Source of the DNA: Limiplasma sp048370855
GTDB lineage: Bacteria; Bacillota; Clostridia; Christensenellales; Aristaeellaceae
Direction of reading: 5' to 3'
DNA length: 64,000 nt
Assembly: GCA_048370855.1 (NCBI GenBank)
Contig: DBGEOK010000015.1
Location: forward strand, 1-64,000
Both the position numbers and the translations under genes were made by a program. Shown piece after piece: positions 50,569-58,404 of the stretch (the first letter of the stretch is position 1; each line of letters starts with the position of its first letter). Under the pieces are notes generated by a model, which was not told where the DNA came from, did no database searches, and saw only the letters and a list, made by a program, of their open reading frames with translations.

Positions 50569-51543
50569 TTATGTCCCGCTCGTATCCCGTTCCAGGTATC
50601 GCCGCATCCCGATCCACGCGACGCCCGCCGCGTTATCGCCGCTGAGCTCCGGCCTGCCGAACGTCAGCCGGATATTTGAGCGCCGCTTGGCCATCCGGGC
50701 GGCGAGCGCTTCCCGAAACAGCGCCGACGACGCGACGCCGCCCACCACAAGCGCCTGCGACGCGCCGACGGCCCGGCAGCCCGCCTCCAGCATGCGCGCC
50801 GACGTTCGGCTGACCAAATCAAACACCTCGGCGGCGACGCGCCCGCGTGGCAGCGCCCCCTCCTTTACCAGCCGCAGCGCCTGCGTCTCGGCGCCGGAAA
50901 AATGGCAATACAGCCCGCCGGGCTCCAGACTGCAGGGCAGGATACCCTCCACCGGCGAGGCGCTACGCAGGGCGAGCCTTTCCAGCTCCGGGCCGGCTGG
51001 GAACGGAAGCCCCATAGCGACGCCGACGCGGTCAATAAGCTGCCCCGCGTGCAGATCCAGCGAACCCCCGACGACGCGCAGCCCATCCGGCCCGCACGCG
51101 GCGAGCTGGGTCGTTCCCCCGCTCAGGTGCAGGGCAACGAACAGCTTGTCCATCTTGGGGTTCCCGAGCTGGCCCGCGGCGATATGCCCCCGCTGATGGG
51201 TGGTTTCATATGCCGGCACCCGCAATGACGCGGCGACGACGCGGGCATGACCGAGACCGACGGTAAAGACGGGCATATAGCTGTCCTCTCCGTCGCACGG
51301 GGAAGCGGAGGCGCACACCGCCGCGATCTCCGCCCCGCGCTCCTCAAGCGTTCCGGAGAGCTCGTCCATGACCATGGGCGTTTGCCGCACATGCGCAAAA
51401 ACGGCCTCGCTCTGGCGAAGGCCGCGCTGTCCGGCGGGCACCGGCAGCAGCATGCGGGCGGAGCCTACGACCTCCCCTTCCGCATCCACCGCCGCGACGG
51501 ACGTGGTATAGCAGCTTGTGTCAAACCCAAGCACGACGCGCAT
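50569..51543 (-). CDS. Kae1/TsaD-like protein (paralogue)
   Basis: The 324-aa protein is an ASKHA-fold Kae1/TsaD homologue: VVLGFDTSCYTTSVAAVD, GLGHARVVAASLRVPAYETTHQRGHIAAG (HxxxH metal motif), HLSGGTTQLAA, LVVGGVASSALFREALA and SGDNAAGVAWIG. TsaD makes the t6A modification of tRNA. This version is shorter and diverged (THQRGH in place of the usual HHMEGH), so it is probably a paralogue, with the true tsaD elsewhere. It lies between nusB and folD, where Bacillus has no such gene. The function is unknown. Confidence 0.8.
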   Translation of the reverse strand: MRVVLGFDTSCYTTSVAAVDAEGEVVGSARMLLPVPAGQRGLRQSEAVFAHVRQTPMVMDELSGTLEERGAEIAAVCASASPCDGEDSYMPVFTVGLGHARVVAASLRVPAYETTHQRGHIAAGQLGNPKMDKLFVALHLSGGTTQLAACGPDGLRVVGGSLDLHAGQLIDRVGVAMGLPFPAGPELERLALRSASPVEGILPCSLEPGGLYCHFSGAETQALRLVKEGALPRGRVAAEVFDLVSRTSARMLEAGCRAVGASQALVVGGVASSALFREALAARMAKRRSNIRLTFGRPELSGDNAAGVAWIGMRRYLERDTSGT

Positions 51544-51547
51544 CTTC

Positions 51548-51991
51548 TCAGCCTTCCCGCTTGCCGCGCTCAATCGCACCCAGCACGCCGTTGATGTAGC
51601 GGCTGCTCTTGGGCTCGCTGTAACGCTCGGCCAGCTCCATCGCCTCGCTGATCGCCACGTTGTCAGGCACATCCTCGCGGTGAAACAGCTCGTAAGCCGC
51701 CAGGCGCAGGATGCTCAGGTCCACGTGCGGCAGACGGTCCAGCGGCCAATCGCCGGTGCTGTGCTCCCGGATGCTCTGGTCAAGCTCCTCCTCATGCTCC
51801 CGGACGCCGTCCAGCACGTCGCTGATATACTCGCGGTCGTCCCGGCTGGGGTTGAGCCTTCCGCCGTCCTCCGGACGCGCCGTGGAAAGCTGCTCATACA
51901 CCAGCTCAAGGGATTCGCCGTCGGCCTCCCCGCCAGACAGGCGTTCATACAAAAGCTGCATGGCAGCCTGCCTGGCAATTGAACGCGCCAT
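51548..51991 (-). CDS. nusB: Transcription antitermination factor NusB
   Basis: NusB with NusE supports antitermination of rRNA transcription. The 147-aa protein starts MARSIARQAAMQLLYE and contains DLSILRLAAYELFHREDVPDNVAISEAMELAERYS, both typical. I prefer the ATG at 51991 (GGAG 11 nt upstream) to a GTG four codons earlier. The order nusB - Kae1-like - folD - xseA - xseB - ispA parallels Bacillus. Confidence 0.95.
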   Translation of the reverse strand: MARSIARQAAMQLLYERLSGGEADGESLELVYEQLSTARPEDGGRLNPSRDDREYISDVLDGVREHEEELDQSIREHSTGDWPLDRLPHVDLSILRLAAYELFHREDVPDNVAISEAMELAERYSEPKSSRYINGVLGAIERGKREG

Positions 51992-52029
51992 GGTATCCAA
52001 CACTCCATTCCCAACGTTCTATCTTTCGT

Positions 52030-52266
52030 TCATTCGCCCTTGGGCGGAAAAATCCGATTGATCCAGCCCTTGAGGGCCTCCCCTTTGCTGGGGTAAGCGC
52101 CCAGGACGTAGCCGACCGCGAAGAACAGCGCGACCAGCAGCGTCCGCCAAAAGCCCAGGAAGATGAGCATGAGAGCGAGCGCCGCGCCCAACAGGCCGAA
52201 AAGCAGGCCGCATTGGGGCGTACCGACGCGGAATCGGGGGGATTTGCGTTCGTTTTGATCCTCCAT
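52030..52266 (-). CDS. DUF2273-like small membrane protein
   Basis: The 78-aa protein has two membrane segments (QCGLLFGLLGAALALMLIFLG, LLVALFFAVGYVLGAYP) and a short basic end. Such DUF2273 proteins sit beside AmaP and Asp23 genes in Firmicutes. Its ATG overlaps the amaP stop by one base and GAGGAGG lies 9 nt upstream. It probably acts with AmaP in anchoring Asp23 at the membrane. Confidence 0.85.
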   Translation of the reverse strand: MEDQNERKSPRFRVGTPQCGLLFGLLGAALALMLIFLGFWRTLLVALFFAVGYVLGAYPSKGEALKGWINRIFPPKGE

Positions 52267-53108
52267 CACAGGGTTTCCTCCTCTTTTTCCAGGGTTTGCA
52301 CGGGCTCCGCTTCAGCCGGCCCGTCCGGCTCCGGCTGCGTTTCCGTTTCGGACGGTTCCCCCTCCGGGACGACGGGTTGCGCGATCGGCGTCGGTTCGGG
52401 CTCCTGCTCCGGCAGCTCCGGGCCGTCTTTCGCGTCCGCTTGGGGCATATGGCATTCCGGTTCGCCGGCATGGCTGAACAGCCGGTGCGGAAAGCTCTCC
52501 TCCGGCTTAGACGACCCCGGGGCCTCGCCGCCCGGCTGGGGCTCCGGGGCGGGAATCTCCTGCGCGCGCCGCCCGCGGCGGTTTTCGCCGCCCGTTTCCA
52601 CCATCACGCGAACCTCCCTGACATCCACGCCGCTGCAGGAGGTAATATACTGCTTGATCTGCTTTTGAAGCGCGTTGACCGTCAGGGGGATATTGACGCC
52701 GCCCGCGAGGGTGATTTTCATATCCACCACCACGCCTTCGCGGCTGCGATGAATGCGCGTGGCGTTGACCGCCAGCTCCTGGTGCGAGTCCACGCATTTT
52801 TTCACCATGCTCTCCATCGCGTTCATGGAGATGCTCATGTCGCCGAACTCGGTATGCTGGATAATAAAGCCCTTTTCCCCATCCCGGCGAAAGAGCGCCC
52901 ATACGCCGTAAATCCCCAGCGCGGTCAGCGCAAGCGAAACGGCGACCATGACCGCCCGCTGCCATAGCTCAAACGGGCCGTTCAGCTCGCTCACGTCAAG
53001 CCGGAAGGGGAAAATGCCCGTGCCGAACACGAACAGCCCCACGCCCGCCAAAAGAATTAACAGGCCAGAGAACGCGATCAGCAGCCGATCCCCAAATTTG
53101 ATTTTCAT
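52266..53108 (-). CDS. amaP: Alkaline-shock membrane anchor AmaP
   Basis: AmaP anchors Asp23 to the membrane in staphylococci. The 280-aa protein has two N-terminal membrane segments (LLIAFSGLLILLAGVGLFVFG, AVMVAVSLALTALGIYGVWAL) and an Asp23-like cytoplasmic domain (about 80-175, with VVVDMKITLAGGVNIPLTVNA). A long acidic, proline-rich tail (180-280) is unusual; staphylococcal AmaP lacks one. It lies 103 bases after asp23 and overlaps the DUF2273 gene. Confidence 0.87.
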   Translation of the reverse strand: MKIKFGDRLLIAFSGLLILLAGVGLFVFGTGIFPFRLDVSELNGPFELWQRAVMVAVSLALTALGIYGVWALFRRDGEKGFIIQHTEFGDMSISMNAMESMVKKCVDSHQELAVNATRIHRSREGVVVDMKITLAGGVNIPLTVNALQKQIKQYITSCSGVDVREVRVMVETGGENRRGRRAQEIPAPEPQPGGEAPGSSKPEESFPHRLFSHAGEPECHMPQADAKDGPELPEQEPEPTPIAQPVVPEGEPSETETQPEPDGPAEAEPVQTLEKEEETL

Positions 53109-53211
53109 TGGTAGCCCTCCTTACGGCTTTCCCGCCGTTTGCCCGGCAAAGGAAAAGCAATGCCCGCCCTGAGCCTATGCGGGCCTTCGGGCAAGTATCG
53201 CTTTTGAAACG

Positions 53212-53772
53212 TTATTGATTTTCTGCCGGGTCGGATTCTCCCGCCGCTTCGGGCGTCTCCTCCGGCTGATGCTCCTCCGCGGGCGTGGGCTCGCCCTCAA
53301 ACTCCACATGGACGGGCTCCGGCGGCTCCGCGGGCTTTTCCTCTTTCTCAAGCCCCTGAAGGGATTCCAGCCCGACCAACGTTTCCTTCTGCTCCTTCTC
53401 GAAGCTGACGCCCTGCACATGCACGTCCACGCGCACCACATGGAGGCCGGTCATGGTTTCAATCGCCTTGCGCACGCCTTCCTGAACGTTTAAGGCCGCG
53501 GTTTGGATCGGAGTGCCGTATTCAATAATCAGGTATACGTCCACGGAGGTTTCCTCCGTGCCAAGCTCCACCTTTACGCCCTTGGTAATGTTTTTGTTCC
53601 GGCCAAAGACGTCGGAAATTCCGCCGAACGAGCACATGCCCGCGACGCCTTCCACCTCGTTGGCGGCCACGCCCGCAATAATGGCGATGACTTCATTGGC
53701 ATATGTGATGGTGCCCGTGGAATCAGCATCCTGATCCAGGGTCAGCGGCAGATTGTCCTTTTTGGGGGCCAT
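53212..53772 (-). CDS. Asp23/Gls24-family envelope stress protein
   Basis: The 186-aa protein has the Asp23 core at about 15-115 (ITYANEVIAIIAGVAANEVEGVAG, GRNKNITKGVKVELGTEETSVDVYLIIEYGTPI). A tail of Glu and Pro (about 135-186) follows, similar in composition to that of AmaP. In Bacillus the equivalent gene before nusB is yqhY. AGGAGG lies 7 nt before the ATG at 53772. The gene leads the amaP-DUF2273-nusB run and has its own promoter. Confidence 0.92.
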   Translation of the reverse strand: MAPKKDNLPLTLDQDADSTGTITYANEVIAIIAGVAANEVEGVAGMCSFGGISDVFGRNKNITKGVKVELGTEETSVDVYLIIEYGTPIQTAALNVQEGVRKAIETMTGLHVVRVDVHVQGVSFEKEQKETLVGLESLQGLEKEEKPAEPPEPVHVEFEGEPTPAEEHQPEETPEAAGESDPAENQ

Positions 53773-53837
53773 ATCCCACACCTCCTATGGTTTGGGCCTA
53801 ACGCCCGTCAGGCCCGCAAGCGACCGGCTCGCCTCTT

Positions 53838-53866
53838 AGTATAACAGATATTGCATGTCTTGACAA
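53838..53866 (-). promoter_or_regulatory. Promoter of the asp23-amaP operon
   Basis: On the minus strand TTGTCA (53861-53866) and TATACT (53838-53843) are 17 bases apart, 66 bases before the asp23 start. Confidence 0.8.
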
Positions 53867-53883
53867 TCAAATGCGCCAATTTG

Positions 53884-55659
53884 TTACCCGTCGCTTTCAA
53901 CGCATTTGATTTTTAGCTGCTCTAGCTGCCCGGCCTGAACGGCGGACGGCGTATCCATCATCAGGCACGCGCCGTTTTGAATTTTTGGAAAGGCCAGCAC
54001 GTCCCGAAGGCTTTCCGCCCCGCTTAAAATCATGACAAGGCGATCTATGCCAAAGGCGAAGCCGCCGTGCGGCGGGGTGCCGTACTGGAACGCGCCCAGC
54101 AGGAAGCCGAACTGTTCCCACGCCTGCTCCGCCGTGAAGCCTAGCAGGCTGAACATCTTTTCCTGAACGTCGCTTTGATGAATCCGAATCGAGCCGCTGC
54201 CCATCTCCACGCCGTTCATCACCAGATCGTAAGCCTTGGCGCGCACAGACCCGGGGTCCGTGTCCATCAGCGGGATATCCTCCTCCATGACGTTGGTAAA
54301 GGGATGGTGCATCGCCACAAAGCGGTTTTCCTCGTCGCTCCACTCCAGCAACGGAAATTCCGTTATCCATAACAGGTCGTAGCGGCTTTGGTCAATCAGG
54401 CCAAGCTGTTTACCCAGGCGGAGGCGGAGCTGCCCCATGGCGGTCTGCGCCACCAGCCGCTTGTCCGCGATGACGAACACCGCGTCGCCGGGCTTCGCGC
54501 CCATACGGTCCAAAAGGCGCTGCATGCTGTCGCCCTGCATGGCCTTGGCAAAGCTGGAACGCAGCGTGCCGTCCTCGTTTAGAACAGCCCACGCAAGGCC
54601 CTTGACGTGGTATGTTTTCACAAATTCCCCCAGCGCGTCTAGCTCCTTGCGGCTCATTTTGCCCGCGCCCTCGGCGCGGATGGCGCACACGACATGTCCG
54701 CTTTCCAGCGCGTCCTCAAACACCTTGAAGCCGCAGCCGCGCACCGTCCCGCCCACGTCCTCAAGCTCCATGCCGAAGCGGGTGTCGGGCTTATCGCTGC
54801 CATAGCGGCTCATGGCGTCCCGCCAGGTGATACGGCGAAGGGGAAGCTCCAGCTCGATGCCCTTCAGCTCCCTGAACAGCTTGGCGTACGCGCCCTCCAC
54901 GACGTTCTGGATATCCTCGGGGTCGATGAAGCTCATTTCCATGTCAAACTGGGTAAACTCCGGCTGGCGGTCGGCGCGGCCGTCCTCGTCGCGGAAGCAT
55001 CGGGCCACCTGATAGTACTTATCCAGCCCGGCCAGCATCAACAGTTGCTTGTAAATCTGCGGGCTCTGCGGCAGGGCGTAAAACGCTCCGGGCTTGACGC
55101 GGGAAGGCACCAGGTAGTCCCGCGCGCCCTCCGGCGTGGATTTGCTCAGGATAGGCGTTTCCACCTCGATAAAGCCTTCCGCGTCCATATGGTCGCGCAG
55201 GAGCTTGATTACCCTGTGCCGGAACATGAGCATGTTTTGCATGACGGGGCGGCGCAGGTCCAGGTAGCGGTACTTCAGGCGGAGGTTTTCCTGCTCCTTG
55301 GTATCGTCCTCGATATAGATGGGCGGGGTCTTGCTGGCGTTCAGGATTACGGCGCTTTCCGCCATTACCTCAACCTCGCCGGTCTTGAGCTTTTGATTGA
55401 CCGCGTCCGCGGCGCGCATGCGCGCCACTCCGCGCACCTCCAGCACAAACTCCCCGCGCAGGCTTTCCGCCAAAGACAGCAGCTCCGGGGAGATCGCGTT
55501 GCCGTCAAACACCACCTGGACGATGCCCGTGCGGTCGCGCAGCCATACAAACACGATGCCGCCCAGGTTTCGGGCGCGCTGCACCCAGCCCTTTAATACA
55601 ACGGTTTTTCCGGCGTCCTCCGCGGTTACCTCGCCGCACATATGCGTGCGATTGTTCAT
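53884..55659 (-). CDS. aspS: Aspartyl-tRNA synthetase
   Basis: It charges tRNA-Asp. The 591-aa class II enzyme has the N-terminal OB anticodon domain (VVLKGWVQRARNLGGIVFVWLRDRTGIVQVVF), motif 2 VARCFRDEDGRADRQPEFTQFDMEMSF, the bacterial GAD insertion (about 290-420) and motif 3 GFAFGIDRLVMIL. GAAGGAGG precedes the ATG at 55659. It lies 62 bases after hisS in the same operon, the common hisS-aspS pair. Confidence 0.97.
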   Translation of the reverse strand: MNNRTHMCGEVTAEDAGKTVVLKGWVQRARNLGGIVFVWLRDRTGIVQVVFDGNAISPELLSLAESLRGEFVLEVRGVARMRAADAVNQKLKTGEVEVMAESAVILNASKTPPIYIEDDTKEQENLRLKYRYLDLRRPVMQNMLMFRHRVIKLLRDHMDAEGFIEVETPILSKSTPEGARDYLVPSRVKPGAFYALPQSPQIYKQLLMLAGLDKYYQVARCFRDEDGRADRQPEFTQFDMEMSFIDPEDIQNVVEGAYAKLFRELKGIELELPLRRITWRDAMSRYGSDKPDTRFGMELEDVGGTVRGCGFKVFEDALESGHVVCAIRAEGAGKMSRKELDALGEFVKTYHVKGLAWAVLNEDGTLRSSFAKAMQGDSMQRLLDRMGAKPGDAVFVIADKRLVAQTAMGQLRLRLGKQLGLIDQSRYDLLWITEFPLLEWSDEENRFVAMHHPFTNVMEEDIPLMDTDPGSVRAKAYDLVMNGVEMGSGSIRIHQSDVQEKMFSLLGFTAEQAWEQFGFLLGAFQYGTPPHGGFAFGIDRLVMILSGAESLRDVLAFPKIQNGACLMMDTPSAVQAGQLEQLKIKCVESDG

Positions 55660-55721
55660 GGAACCTTCCTCCTTCAATAGGGCCTTCGGCCCTCCTGTGT
55701 GCCCGCGCCCGGGCCGCAAAG

Positions 55722-57005
55722 CTACGCCTTGCGCATGTGCCCAAGCAGCGAGCCGGCGGCGTTCTCGAGGGGCGCCTCCCATTCTTCCCGGGTCGCCATA
55801 TCGCGCAGCTTCACCGCGCCGCGCGCCAGCTCGTCGCCGCCCACTATCGCCATATGCTTCGCGCCCAGCTTGTCCGCGTATTTGAACTGAGCCTTCAGGC
55901 TGCGGCCCTGGTGGTCCATATCCGAACGGATACCCGCGCGCCGGAATGCCTCCGTCAGCGAAAACGCCTGCGGGGCGAGGCTTTTATCCAAACACGCGAC
56001 AAATACCTCGGGCGTTTCGTCCTGAACGCGCAGGAGGCATTCCTCCTGATTCAGCGCGTCCAGCAGCATCAGCACGCGCTCGATGCCCATGCCGAAGCCG
56101 ACCGCCGGGATGGACGGCCCCCCCAGCTCCTCCACCAGCCCGTCATAGCGCCCGCCTCCGCAAACGGTCAGCTCCCCGTTCGGCGTGCCGGTCATTACCT
56201 CGAACACCGTTTTGGTATAATAATCTAGCCCTCTGACGATTCTTGGGTCAACCGAAAATTCGATCCCCGCCGCGTCAAGGTAGCTTTGAAGCAGCTCGAA
56301 ATGATCCCGGCATTCGTCGCAAAGGCAGTCCAGCATAACCGGCGCGTCGGCCAGCGCCGCCTTGCAGCCCGGCTCCTTGCAGTCCAGCGCGCGCATTGGG
56401 TTTATGTCCGCGCGCTCCTGGCACGCCTTGCACAGCAAGTCCCGCTTTTGGTTCAGGAACTCCCGGAAGCGCCGCTGATACGCCGGGCGGCAGTTGGGAC
56501 AGCCGATGGAGTTAACGCGCGCCGACAAGCCCCGCAGCCCCAAACCCGCCAAAAGCCTCACCACCAGCACGATGAGCTCCGCGTCCGCCGAGGGCCGGGA
56601 CGCGCCGAAGCATTCCATGCCAAATTGGTGATGCTCGCGCAGCCGCCCGGACTGAGGCGCTTCATAGCGGAAATGGGGAGCGTTGAGATAGTACAGCTTC
56701 AACGGCAGGGCCTGGGCATACAGGCCGCTTTCCAAAAAAGCGCGCACCGTTCCCGCCGTGCTTTCGGGCTTGAGGGTAACGCTCCGCTCGCCCTTATCCA
56801 AAAAGGTGTACATTTCCTTTCGCACAACGTCGCTGCTTTCCCCGGCGGAGCGTGCAAACAGCTCGGTATGCTCCAAAACCGGGGTGCGGATTTCACGGTA
56901 GCCATACAGCAGCGCCGTCTCCCGCATTTCCCGCTCCACCGCGCGCCAACGGGCGCTCTCCGACGGCAGCACGTCCTTCATACCCTTGAGAACCTTGCAA
57001 AGCAT
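55722..57005 (-). CDS. hisS: Histidyl-tRNA synthetase
   Basis: It charges tRNA-His. The 427-aa enzyme has KGMKDVLPSESARWRAVE, motif 2 YYLNAPHFRYEAPQSGRLREHHQFGMECFG, VRGLDYYTKTVFEV and GFGMGIERVLML; an internal zinc-like set of cysteines (CPNC, CKAC, CKEPGC, CLCDEC) follows the usual Firmicute pattern. I start at ATG 57005, six bases after GAGGTG, over a GTG three codons up. Unlike many Firmicute hisS genes it has no T-box leader; the promoter is only 50 bases upstream. Confidence 0.96.
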   Translation of the reverse strand: MLCKVLKGMKDVLPSESARWRAVEREMRETALLYGYREIRTPVLEHTELFARSAGESSDVVRKEMYTFLDKGERSVTLKPESTAGTVRAFLESGLYAQALPLKLYYLNAPHFRYEAPQSGRLREHHQFGMECFGASRPSADAELIVLVVRLLAGLGLRGLSARVNSIGCPNCRPAYQRRFREFLNQKRDLLCKACQERADINPMRALDCKEPGCKAALADAPVMLDCLCDECRDHFELLQSYLDAAGIEFSVDPRIVRGLDYYTKTVFEVMTGTPNGELTVCGGGRYDGLVEELGGPSIPAVGFGMGIERVLMLLDALNQEECLLRVQDETPEVFVACLDKSLAPQAFSLTEAFRRAGIRSDMDHQGRSLKAQFKYADKLGAKHMAIVGGDELARGAVKLRDMATREEWEAPLENAAGSLLGHMRKA

Positions 57006-57053
57006 CGCGTTCACCTCATTTTAGCCCCATGGAAAAAATCCACAGACCAATGA

Positions 57054-57083
57054 ATTATACACGTCCAATTTGTTGATTGTCAA
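57054..57083 (-). promoter_or_regulatory. hisS-aspS promoter
   Basis: On the minus strand TTGACA (57078-57083) and TATAAT (57054-57059) are 18 bases apart, about 50 bases before hisS. Both boxes match consensus. Confidence 0.85.
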
Positions 57084-57249
57084 GGATTTGGGGGAGAATG
57101 AGAAAACGGCGGGTGTAGGTTTCCCATGTCTGCCGGGCAAGGAGCAAAGAGGGATTCACCCTGCCCTGGAAACAGCACCAAGCAGAAGGCATAGGAAAGA
57201 AGCCCCAAGAAGGACGAGGGACGAAAAGGAGACAGAAGAACCAGAAGGA

Positions 57250-57480
57250 TCAGACGGAAGGGATAATGACATCGAAACCCAGACGCTTCAAAGCATTGAT
57301 ATGCCGATTTTTGATACGTTCAGCATCTAGCTTGAAATAGTAATCAGCGCCCAAATCACGAAATGGCTGCAAATCTTTGAGCATGTGATAGATGGCTACC
57401 AGCATCGCGCGAGCAACGGCAACCACTGCCTTTTTGCCACCTCTGCGAGAAGCGATTTTTGAAAACTTAGTTGATTCTGC
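57250..57480 (-). pseudogene. IS110-family transposase remnant (C-terminal end)
   Basis: The minus strand reads ESTKFSKIASRRGGKKAVVA, then AMLVAIYHMLKDLQPFRDLG and ADYYFKLDAERIKNRHINAL, and ends KRLGFDVIIPSV-stop. This is the final helical part of an IS110-type transposase. There is no catalytic N-terminus or start, so the gene is a fragment of about 77 codons. Its AT-rich codon use differs from its neighbours, suggesting recent transfer. It breaks near 57480 at a hairpin-rich segment. Confidence 0.75.
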
Positions 57481-57642
57481 GGGGCGCTTTCGCCTTAGGC
57501 GAACCGTCCCGGTCGCTCAATCGCCTCGCTGGGCGCGGCCGCGTCCAATACCCGTTTCGCTTCCCCATGCGGGAGGTTGCCGCGTTCCACGCCTAACAGC
57601 GGAGCGCCCCCAAGCGCTCCGCTGTTTTGATACTCCATGAAC

Positions 57643-58035
57643 CTATTTCAACAAAATCGCAAGCGCGCTTCGCAGCGTCGCGTTTTCTTTCAGGAGGGCT
57701 TCAACCTCGCCCTCAAGCGCGCGCACCTTTTTTTCATACCCGGCGGTCGGGCCGCCTTGCAGCAGCTCGCGCAGCTTCCCGGCAGGCGCGCCTTTTTCCG
57801 CGGCGTTTTCCGCTTCGCCTGCGGCGGAAGCATCCGTCGCAGCGGCATCGTCGGGGCTCCGCGCCGGCAGTTCCTCCGCGGCGGGGGAGCCGGAATCGCC
57901 GCTTGCCTCGGCTTTTAACCATTTCAACATCGTTTGATAGCTTACGCCCAGTTCCTCGCTTGCCTTCTTGGCATTTTTGTATTCCTTCGCCCTTTGCAGA
58001 AGCTCAGCCCGTTGCTCGTTCGTATATCTCGCCAT
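57643..58035 (-). CDS. Small helix-turn-helix plus coiled-coil protein
   Basis: The 130-aa protein has an N-terminal HTH of transposase-OrfA type (MARYTNEQRAELLQRAKEYK, then NAKKASEELGVSYQTMLKWL). A low-complexity Ala/Asp/Ser linker (about 48-90) follows, and a C-terminal coiled coil (YEKKVRALEGEVEALLKENA). AAAGGAG lies 8 nt before the ATG at 58035. The design resembles IS3-type first ORFs or an orphan regulator, but no second ORF follows. The adjacent IS110 remnant and AT-rich leader suggest mobile DNA. Confidence 0.6.
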   Translation of the reverse strand: MARYTNEQRAELLQRAKEYKNAKKASEELGVSYQTMLKWLKAEASGDSGSPAAEELPARSPDDAAATDASAAGEAENAAEKGAPAGKLRELLQGGPTAGYEKKVRALEGEVEALLKENATLRSALAILLK

Positions 58036-58103
58036 GTTCACAGCTCCTTTATTTCCGTTATGGGATCAGTATACCACAATAATCAAAATGTATTTACATT
58101 TGA

Positions 58104-58139
58104 GTGACATTTCATACTTTGTTTGTATTTTAGGTGACA
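58104..58139 (+). repeat. Repeated GTGACA motif in an AT-rich leader
   Basis: TTACATTTGAGTGACA (to 58109) and TTGTATTTTAGGTGACA (to 58139) share T-rich sequence and the GTGACA end, 30 bases apart (about three helix turns). They could be binding sites or one end of a mobile element. Confidence 0.4.
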
Positions 58140-58313
58140 AGCAAAAGCCCGCCGGCGCGCAGCGCTCCCTTGGCCGGGGCCGATCCCGCGAGGGGGCGTC
58201 TTCTCCCCAACGCGAACCTCTCTGGGCGGCAAGGCGGTACAAGCGAGGAGATCCCTGCTTTGGCGATTGCCGCGAATTTTTGGGAAAAAGAGACTGCATA
58301 TCCAGCCGTGATA

Positions 58314-58322
58314 TGCTATAAT
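58314..58322 (+). promoter_or_regulatory. Extended -10 promoter of the ygeX operon
   Basis: The sequence TGC-TATAAT is an extended -10, 82 bases before the ygeX start. The -35 is poor (CTGCAT at 17 bases). Confidence 0.6.
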
Positions 58323-58404
58323 GTAAATGTAAAGATCGTTTGTTCGTGCGTTTTCATTCGTCCCGGAACCGGTTCAGACCAACACAGGCAAAGGAGCGTA
58401 AGCC

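Larger units (their letters stand above)
57006..57642. other. 637-base gap with promoter, IS remnant and hairpins
   Basis: It contains the hisS promoter (57054-57083), a less GC-rich purine-rich stretch (57090-57250) without a gene, the IS110 remnant, then hairpin-rich DNA (57480-57625). The latter ends in an AACAGCGGAGCGC / GCGCTCCGCTGTT stem near 57595-57625 that may end transcription of the gene starting at 58035. Part of it (CTCAATCG, CGTTTCGCT) recalls the mosaic at 20900-20950. Confidence 0.6.
58036..58404. other. 369-base divergent gap before ygeX
   Basis: Left part: an AT-rich stretch (58060-58140) with a minus-strand TATACT preceded by TGG and two copies of GTGACA 30 bases apart. 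Middle: GC-rich DNA without a recognisable element. Right part: the extended -10 promoter of ygeX at 58314-58322. Confidence 0.55.

Noticed and set aside
57070..57330. An 86-codon plus-strand frame near the IS remnant
   Set aside because: It overlaps the transposase fragment in antisense, lacks a ribosome site and is charged and low in complexity.
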